DNA of 10,380 nucleotides. Source: an uncultured Bacilli bacterium. GTDB taxonomy: Bacteria; Bacillota_I; Bacilli_A; RF39; UBA660. A program made the translations under genes and the position numbers. Position 1 is the stretch's first letter; every line of letters starts with the position of its first letter. The notes below the pieces were generated by a model. It had not been told where the DNA came from. It did no database searches and saw only the letters and a list, made by a program, of their open reading frames with translations. The DNA lies in assembly GCA_934096405.1 (NCBI GenBank), contig CAKOLW010000026.1:1-10380 (forward strand). Direction: 5' to 3'. Below, piece by piece: positions 6,038-10,380 of this stretch.

Positions 6038-8092
6038 TTTATCACCCTTCTTTTTAGTAGTTTTCATAATTAACTTATCAAATATAAGTAATATACTTGG
6101 AAGTACTAATATAGTTATAGCCATACTTATAATAGCTCCACGGCTTATTAAAGTACATAATGAACCAACCATATCTATTTTGCTATATAATCCTACTCCA
6201 AATGTCGCAGCAAAGAAACATAATCCACTTATAAATATAGATGCTGCATTATAATTAAGTGTTTTTACCATAGATTCTTTTTTATCTAGTCCTTCACATC
6301 TATTATTCAAATATGATGTTGTTAATAATATTGCATAGTCTATAGTAGCCCCCAACTGGATGGTACCTAAAACTATAGGTGCAACGAAAGGTAAAGTTAC
6401 ATTTCCAAAATAAGATATACCCATATTTATAAATATTGCAGTTTCAATCGCAGTTATTAATAAAATTGGTAAACTTAAACTTTTAAGAACTACAGCTATT
6501 ATAATTAAGATACAAATAATAGATATACCATTTACATTATTAAAATCAGTATTAGATATTTCTACTAAGTCTTTCATTAAAGGTCCTTCACCTGCGACTA
6601 TTGAATTCTCATCATATCTTTTAACTATTTCATTAACTTTATCAATTTGATTATTTAATTCATCACTTGCTACTTCATAAATTGAATTTACAAGCATTAA
6701 TTCATATTTATCATTTTTAAGTGTAGACATTAATTCACTAGGTATCATATCTTCACTTACACCAAGACTTTTTAATTCTTCCATTGAAAGTACAAAGTCA
6801 ATTCCTTCAACACTCTTTAATTCTTTAGTCATAGAATTAACACTATCAGTAGTCATATCATTACTTAATAATATTATCTCTGGACTTACTATATTAAATT
6901 TATCTTTTAGTTCTGTATTAGAACTTATACTTTCTAATGTTTTTGGTAAAGATTCATCCATCTTATAGTAAACACTTACATTTTTATTAGCTAGGTATGC
7001 AGGTACAAGTATTAATAAGAACATAATAAATATTACTACATGTTTTTTTACTACAAAGTTATTTAATTTACTAAATTTTAAATTAATGCTTTTATGTTTA
7101 GTTTTTTCTATATATTTATCAAATACAAGAAGTAAACTAGGAAATACTGTTAACACTGTTACTACACCAAGTAAGACACCTTTTGCCATTACAAGTCCTA
7201 AGTCTTTACCTAAAGTAAGTTTCATACTAATTAATACTAAGAAACCTGCGATAGTAGTTAATGAACTTCCAATAACAGAAGTAAATGTTTCTTTAATAGC
7301 CTCTTTCATTGCCTCTTCTTTACTCATTTTATTCTTTTTCTTTTCATATGAATGATATAAGAATATTGAATAGTCAGTTGTGACACCTAGTTGAAGGACA
7401 GCTACCAGAGACTCTGTAATATAACTTATTTCTCCAAACATTAAATTAGTACCTAAATTAAATATAATTGATACTCCAATATTTAATAGTAGTAATACTG
7501 GTACTAAGTATGAATCTAATGTTAATTCAAGTACCAATAAACAAAGAATAACTGCGATTAATACATAAATAGTTATTTCCTTATCTGATAAATTCATGGT
7601 ATCTAGAACCATTGAACTCATACCACCTACTTTAGTTTTATCACTAATACTTCTTATTTCTCTTACAGCATCAATAGTTTCAGTACTAGATGTTCCACCT
7701 TCATAAGTTACAAATAATAAATCAGTATTATCATCATGTATATGACTTCTTATTTCACTTGGTAATATATTAACTGGAATATTATTACCAAATACATCAT
7801 AAATACTCATTACTTTATTGACACCATCTACATTAGATATTTTATTTTCTAACTCTAAAATATCTTTACTAGTCATATCACTTACTAATACTATAGAATA
7901 AGAACCCATATCAAAATCATTAGTAAGAATATTTTGTCCTTTAATAGTTTCTATATCTTCTGGTAAATATACTAAAATATCATAATTTACTTTAGTTAAT
8001 TTATAACCAATAAAAGATAATACTAAAAGTATAGATGACACTATTAATATTAAATTTTTATTTTTAATTATCTTTTCTGAAAATTTATTCAT
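4304..8092 (-). CDS. MMPL/RND-family exporter continuing in frame into a secreted domain
   Basis: Read from ATG 8092 the product has 1262 residues. Residues 1-685 are an MMPL (YdfJ-like) exporter with two repeats, each a membrane helix, an extracytoplasmic domain and five more helices. TM1 is near 12-31, and the charged intramembrane motifs are QLGVTTDYSIFL (D240) and QLGATIDYAILL (D585), the proton-relay Asp positions of the family. Residues from 686 form a further hydrophobic segment and a roughly 550-residue Asn/Ser/Thr-rich domain described in the nested entry at 4304-6037. Start choice: SD GGAGGG precedes ATG 8092. An upstream in-frame ATG at 8176 lacks an SD and would overlap the promoter. 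A TetR-type gene is divergent at 8270, so drug, lipid or surface-component export under TetR control is likely; the substrate is unknown. It may instead be two proteins made from one frame. Confidence 0.85.
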   Translation of the reverse strand: MNKFSEKIIKNKNLILIVSSILLVLSFIGYKLTKVNYDILVYLPEDIETIKGQNILTNDFDMGSYSIVLVSDMTSKDILELENKISNVDGVNKVMSIYDVFGNNIPVNILPSEIRSHIHDDNTDLLFVTYEGGTSSTETIDAVREIRSISDKTKVGGMSSMVLDTMNLSDKEITIYVLIAVILCLLVLELTLDSYLVPVLLLLNIGVSIIFNLGTNLMFGEISYITESLVAVLQLGVTTDYSIFLYHSYEKKKNKMSKEEAMKEAIKETFTSVIGSSLTTIAGFLVLISMKLTLGKDLGLVMAKGVLLGVVTVLTVFPSLLLVFDKYIEKTKHKSINLKFSKLNNFVVKKHVVIFIMFLLILVPAYLANKNVSVYYKMDESLPKTLESISSNTELKDKFNIVSPEIILLSNDMTTDSVNSMTKELKSVEGIDFVLSMEELKSLGVSEDMIPSELMSTLKNDKYELMLVNSIYEVASDELNNQIDKVNEIVKRYDENSIVAGEGPLMKDLVEISNTDFNNVNGISIICILIIIAVVLKSLSLPILLITAIETAIFINMGISYFGNVTLPFVAPIVLGTIQLGATIDYAILLTTSYLNNRCEGLDKKESMVKTLNYNAASIFISGLCFFAATFGVGLYSKIDMVGSLCTLISRGAIISMAITILVLPSILLIFDKLIMKTTKKKGDKMKNKNLKLAIGLVTLLIVNPINTYALTKNETVYAKVSYDGKVSSINVNEHIINNEKLTLINDYSELDDIFNLNGNEKYSKDGNFLTWNTTGNDIFYQGKLKNSLPIEMNITYLLDGESIDLKDLLGKSGNVTIRIKYTNNDSHLVNVNGKYENLYTPFVVTMGTIINNENNSNITVSNGKVLSSGTKSVVMGVSMPGLYESLNMSDLKNLNTIEINYDTTNFELSTMYSVVSSNLISSDTNIFNKLNSLTSKVDELESNMNTIDESASMIKDGSNKIKSGLKSSIDELSNNNSSALSDSQKEMIKANVLNTVNSQFTDEKKLEISDTAEKLIEEELKKGNSEINELVANEIQNSFTEFLTNANLINDYTICMTAKKMGKDENTMTIDELTSCGKINNANVSLVLDTLTKSNSSTASKVSEKVAIKTAREVSVVSTMNASTETASMVTDSILNTLPDTIKNEAIKEFTQSLNVLYTNIDTLDNGINELSNGITKYNDEGIKVIGNLVNNEVNPMVTRLNKLIELGENYNTVSSENLSKDSETKFILVVDGEKKETKETEVKKEETKKTFWELVKGLFK

Positions 8093-8177
8093 ATTTCTCC
8101 CTCCACTAAAGCATTTTATTACTTTACATAGAAAAAAGACATACACATAATTAACTAGATGTATGATAACCAACAAA

Positions 8178-8206
8178 TATATAAATATGTATTAGTATTT
8201 ATCCAA
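8178..8206 (-). promoter_or_regulatory. Probable promoter of the MMPL gene with overlapping palindrome
   Basis: Minus-strand -35 TTGGAT (8201-8206) and -10 TATATA (8178-8183) with a 17-bp spacer; start near 8171 and leader of about 79 nt. An 18-bp imperfect palindrome, AATATATAAATATGTATT (8176-8193), covers the -10 and has one mismatch. It is a candidate TetR-family operator. AT-rich DNA produces such palindromes by chance, so confidence is limited. Confidence 0.45.
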
Positions 8207-8222
8207 CATTTTAATAGTTATC

Positions 8223-8250
8223 TTTACTTTTGTACAATAAAATGTATAAT
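8223..8250 (+). promoter_or_regulatory. Probable promoter of the tetR-type gene
   Basis: Perfect -10 TATAAT (8245-8250) with a weak -35 TTTACT (8223-8228) at 16 bp. Transcription would start about 13 nt before the ATG, so the leader is very short and contains the SD AGGTGA (8259-8264). It is divergent from the MMPL promoter, with about 17 bp between the two -35 elements. Confidence 0.5.
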
Positions 8251-8269
8251 ATTATCTAGGTGAAAAGAA

Positions 8270-8824
8270 ATGAAAACAGATTTAAGAGTTATTAAAACTA
8301 AGAATTTAATTTATAAAGCATTAATAGAATTAATGAAAGAAAAGACTTTTGAAGAGATAAAAGTTAGTGATATTTGTAATAAAGCTATGATTAATAGATC
8401 AACTTTTTATGCTCATTATACCGATAAATATGAGTTACTTGTAGATTTTATAAATACAGTTAAAGATGAATTAACTAGTGAACTTAAGAAAAATAATAAT
8501 AATTTGAATACTGGTGAATATTATATAGAACTAATAAGACTATTATTAGATCATTTAGATGAAAATAAGGAAATTTATAATGCAATAATGATTAATAATA
8601 GAAATAGTATTATGATGGATATATTTTTAAGTGTAGTTAATAAAGATATTATAGATAGAGTTAAGTCTGATAATATTAATTCTAATGTACCAATTAATGT
8701 AATAATTAAATTTTATTTAGGTGGTGTTATTAATATAGGATTAGAATGGTTACAAAATAATACTAAATATACTAAAGAAGAAATAGTTGAGTATTTAAGT
8801 ATACTAATTCCAAAGAGTTTTTAG
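8270..8824 (+). CDS. TetR/AcrR-family transcriptional regulator
   Basis: The 184-residue protein has an N-terminal TetR DNA-binding domain: RVIKTKNLIYKALIELMKEK (6-25), then helix-turn-helix VSDICNKAMINRSTFYAHY (32-50), with NRSTFYAHY as recognition helix, and the usual DKYELL. The C-terminal part (about 70-180, with FYLGGVINIGLEWLQ) resembles the short ligand and dimer domain of the group often labelled TetR_C_7. It is divergent from the MMPL exporter with 177 bp between starts, the standard layout for a repressor of an efflux system. The inducer cannot be told from sequence. The next gene overlaps its stop through the SD (TAGGAGG), so the two are cotranslated. Confidence 0.93.
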   Translation: MKTDLRVIKTKNLIYKALIELMKEKTFEEIKVSDICNKAMINRSTFYAHYTDKYELLVDFINTVKDELTSELKKNNNNLNTGEYYIELIRLLLDHLDENKEIYNAIMINNRNSIMMDIFLSVVNKDIIDRVKSDNINSNVPINVIIKFYLGGVINIGLEWLQNNTKYTKEEIVEYLSILIPKSF

Positions 8825-8832
8825 GAGGATTT

Positions 8833-9312
8833 ATGATATTACCTTATAAAGATAATATGTATGAATTTGAAGGTGCTTTTATCGATAGAAATAACCGTGT
8901 ATTAAGATTAGGACCTTTAATTCATGAAGGTTTTGCTAGACAAGAAGTTGAGAGATTAAATGAGAATGATAAAGTTCTTTATAATAAATGGATAGAATCT
9001 TATTATAAAGGTAATTTATTTACTTCACCTTATTCTTTTGCAAGTGACTTTTTAACTATGGTATTAGGTTATGATAAAATTGAAACTATTTTGTATCACG
9101 TAATTAGTACAAGTAGTAATAAACCTTATGAAAGATTTTATAATTATTTATTAATGGGTTTTACTATACAAAGATTACCTAAGTATATTTATAAAAATGG
9201 TAAATTTGTTAAACAAAGAATTACATTAAATAATGAAAATGAATATATAGAAGAAATAGAAAATATTAAAAAATTAATGCCACAAAAAGATAGACACATA
9301 TTTAAAAAGTAG
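8833..9312 (+). CDS. Conserved-looking hypothetical protein, coupled to the TetR gene
   Basis: The 159-residue protein is not one I recognise. It is soluble-looking: no signal peptide and no convincing membrane segment, although YLLMGFTI (125-132) is hydrophobic. It is rich in Tyr, Asn and charged residues, begins MILPYKDNMYEFEGAF, and ends in a Lys-rich tail. There are no Cys and no obvious catalytic motif. The SD AGGAGG overlaps the TetR stop codon, leaving 8 bp between the genes, so it shares the TetR gene's transcript. Codon use matches its neighbours. The last codons lie in the bidirectional terminator shared with smpB. It could be a host protein unrelated to the exporter or an accessory of the TetR system. 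Confidence 0.8.
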   Translation: MILPYKDNMYEFEGAFIDRNNRVLRLGPLIHEGFARQEVERLNENDKVLYNKWIESYYKGNLFTSPYSFASDFLTMVLGYDKIETILYHVISTSSNKPYERFYNYLLMGFTIQRLPKYIYKNGKFVKQRITLNNENEYIEEIENIKKLMPQKDRHIFKK

Positions 9313-9343
9313 ATATAAAACTAATTAATTTTATATCTACTTT
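9306..9343. terminator. Bidirectional terminator between orf159 and smpB
   Basis: Perfect 15-bp inverted repeat: AAAGTAGATATAAAA (9306-9320) pairs with 9329-9343 around the 8-base loop CTAATTAA. Minus-strand transcripts end in five T. Plus-strand transcripts continue TTTCTCTTTC, a weaker tail. Both stop codons lie inside the element: TAG of the plus gene in the left arm, and TAG of smpB in the loop. Confidence 0.8.
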
Positions 9344-9752
9344 CTCTTTCTAAATCTCTTTCTTTTATAGTTTCCCTTTTATCATATAATTTTTTACCCT
9401 TACATAATCCTAAAAGTATTTTAGCTTTTCCTTTTTTAAAATATAACTTAAGTGGTATTAAAGTATAATGATTTAATTCTATTTCTTTATCTAACTTTAT
9501 AATCTCATGTTTATGTAATAATAGTTTTCTTTCTCTTCTTTCATCATGATTAAATATATTTCCTTCTTTATATTTAGCTATAAACATATTAGTTAAATAT
9601 ACTTCCCCTTTTTTAATTCTACCATAAGAGTCATCCATATTAGCAGAACCTTTTCTTATGCTTTTAATTTCAGTTCCTTTTAGTTCTATACCACATTCTA
9701 TTTCATCTATTATAAAATAATTAAATTTTGCTTTTCTATTTAGTATTTCCAT
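9321..9752 (-). CDS. smpB: SsrA-binding protein SmpB (trans-translation)
   Basis: SmpB binds tmRNA and delivers it to stalled ribosomes. The 143 residues carry the full family pattern: NRKAKFNYFIIDEIECGIEL (5-24), GTEIKSIRKG (26-35), DSYGRI (41-46), FNHD.R..RKLLLHK (67-81), PLKLYFKKGKAKILLGLCKG (100-119) and GKKLYDKRETIKERD (119-133). The C-terminal tail after ERD is about ten residues shorter than in many homologs, yet the KLYDKR region needed near the decoding site is intact. The start at 9752 is supported by SD GGTGA and a near-consensus promoter just upstream. No ssrA gene was seen in this window. It is convergent with orf159 and shares its terminator. Confidence 0.97.
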   Translation of the reverse strand: MEILNRKAKFNYFIIDEIECGIELKGTEIKSIRKGSANMDDSYGRIKKGEVYLTNMFIAKYKEGNIFNHDERRERKLLLHKHEIIKLDKEIELNHYTLIPLKLYFKKGKAKILLGLCKGKKLYDKRETIKERDLERESRYKIN

Positions 9753-9779
9753 GTTATTTCACCACTTTTTCATAAGAAA

Positions 9780-9808
9780 ATTATAGCATTATATTAATGT
9801 CTTATCAA
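9780..9808 (-). promoter_or_regulatory. Promoter of smpB
   Basis: Minus-strand -35 TTGATA (9803-9808) and perfect -10 TATAAT (9780-9785), 17-bp spacer, extended -10 (TGC). The start would be near 9773, with a leader of about 20 nt containing the SD. This makes smpB a monocistronic unit. Confidence 0.8.
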
Positions 9809-9872
9809 TAATTAATTTATATCAAAATTCAACATGTTGCTTGCTAAAGCATCGTATAAATCTTATTTATGT

Positions 9873-10097
9873 TTAATCATCATTTTCTTAATGACAGTAC
9901 CCAAACATTTGATAATCTACATTATCTAATTTATTTTCTTCAGTTATTAACTATGTTTCAGCACCTACTGAATTAAAATATTTAACTATTACTTTTGCTC
10001 TGCCACCAAATCCATCTTGACTACATAATGGATATTTCTCATACTTTTGTTCTAATTCCTTTATCATTAATTTCGTTATTTTTTTCAAGTTCTTCAT
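9873..10097 (-). pseudogene. Degraded DUF2958-like gene
   Basis: Read from ATG 10097, the frame gives KELEQKYEKYPLCSQDGFGG, then AKVIVKYFNSVGAET, a TAG, LITEENKLDNVDYQMFGYCH, a TAA, ENDD and a TAA. As I recall the DUF2958 family, it has the pattern L.SQ-G...AKVIVKFFNP.GA.TW.ITEG...GDY.FFGYCH, so the TAG (9951-9953) sits where a conserved Trp (TGG) is expected. The stops at 9888-9890 and 9873-9875 cut the tail. A further remnant in another frame runs to about 9812. No SD precedes the ATG. Intact members are short proteins common on plasmids, integrative elements and phages, which suggests an old mobile insertion. Homology is judged by eye. Confidence 0.55.
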
Positions 10098-10162
10098 ATT
10101 CTTGAAATACACTCTAATTTACATACCCACTTCTATATATTACAAGTTTCTAATCTATATTA

Positions 10163-10191
10163 AAAGTGATTGTTCTTTTAGCAATCACTTT
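10163..10191 (-). terminator. Terminator after the right-edge gene
   Basis: Perfect 10-bp inverted repeat AAAGTGATTG / CAATCACTTT (10163-10172 and 10182-10191) with a 9-base loop. It lies 37 bp after the stop of the minus-strand gene at 10229. The minus tail is TTTTAATATAG, so the U-run is short; the plus tail, TTTGACTTTTAT, is similar. It may work in both directions, but no plus-strand gene precedes it. Confidence 0.6.
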
Positions 10192-10228
10192 GACTTTTAT
10201 AAAAATCTATTTTTTCATTTTCTTAAGA

Positions 10229-10380
10229 TTAGCATTTACCGCCATTATCTTTAAAATAAGTTTCTATATATTTCACTAGAATTTTAGCTTTATTAAAATC
10301 TTGATCTTTAACAATATTTATTATATATTCACTACCACTAGCATCTATTATATTATCATTTTGATCATACTCTATAAGAT
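10229..10380 (-). CDS. C-terminal end of an unrecognised protein (5' end beyond right edge)
   Basis: The last 49 codons of a minus-strand frame that is open to the window edge: begins LIEYDQNDNIIDASGSEYI, continues INIVKDQDFNKAKILVKYIE and ends TYFKDNGGKC before TAA. It is acidic and Lys-rich, helical-looking, with a Cys as last residue. No family is recognised. It is followed by a good hairpin terminator and by the DUF2958-like remnant, so it could belong to the same accessory segment, or be an intact gene next to it. Confidence 0.5.
   Translation of the reverse strand, partial: LIEYDQNDNIIDASGSEYIINIVKDQDFNKAKILVKYIETYFKDNGGKC

Noticed and set aside
7086..7355. An 89-residue plus-strand ORF
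   Set aside because: It is antisense to conserved MMPL helices, has no SD and no family resemblance.
8093..8176. An upstream start at 8176 that would lengthen the MMPL gene by 28 residues
   Set aside because: There is no SD at 8176, and it lies right at the predicted transcription start. ATG 8092 has GGAGGG at proper distance and begins a normal MMPL N-terminus.
9809..10380. A tmRNA (ssrA) or tRNA gene next to smpB
   Set aside because: No G/C-rich acceptor stem, T-arm or tag-peptide reading frame was seen by eye in this stretch.

Overview
This window is very AT-rich DNA with tightly packed genes. Shine-Dalgarno (SD) sequences of the AGGAGG type are strong, and Trp is encoded by TGG. The standard bacterial code applies, because the long genes contain no in-frame TGA and one small gene ends in TGA. 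RNase J, a ThiI with a neighbouring cysteine desulfurase, a TetR regulator paired with an MMPL exporter, and SmpB together suggest a low-GC Firmicutes or Mollicutes relative, such as an uncultured gut Bacilli or Clostridia lineage. That placement is inference from gene content, not a phylogeny.

Positions 1-3769, minus strand: one operon of an RNase J paralog (J2-like, degenerate metal site), a NifS/NifZ-type cysteine desulfurase and thiI (cut by the left edge). It is driven by a near-consensus promoter at 3741-3769. The desulfurase and ThiI together would make 4-thiouridine in tRNA.

Positions 3780-4303: this stretch looks almost empty but is the most interesting part. It holds two roughly 118-bp direct repeats. 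Each encodes, on the minus strand, what looks like a complete small RNA gene: promoter, 5' stem-loop and U-tailed terminator. Between them on the plus strand is a 30-residue hydrophobic, Lys-ended peptide gene with its own promoter and an SD sequence buried in a hairpin. Its 3' UTR runs through the right-hand repeat and is antisense to that small RNA. This is the layout of a type I toxin-antitoxin locus with a duplicated antitoxin RNA. I do not recognise the peptide as a named family.

Positions 4304-8269: a large minus-strand gene encodes an MMPL/RND-type exporter. It continues in frame into a predicted secreted Asn/Ser-rich domain that carries its own signal peptide and internal SD plus ATG. 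Positions 8270-9312, plus strand: a divergent TetR-family regulator, probably controlling the exporter, is coupled to a 159-residue protein of unknown function.

Positions 9306-10380: a shared bidirectional terminator, then smpB (trans-translation) on the minus strand with a near-consensus promoter. Beyond it lies a degraded gene resembling DUF2958, a family common on mobile elements, with several in-frame stops. A terminator and the C-terminal end of an unrecognised gene follow at the right edge. This right end looks like a decayed accessory region.
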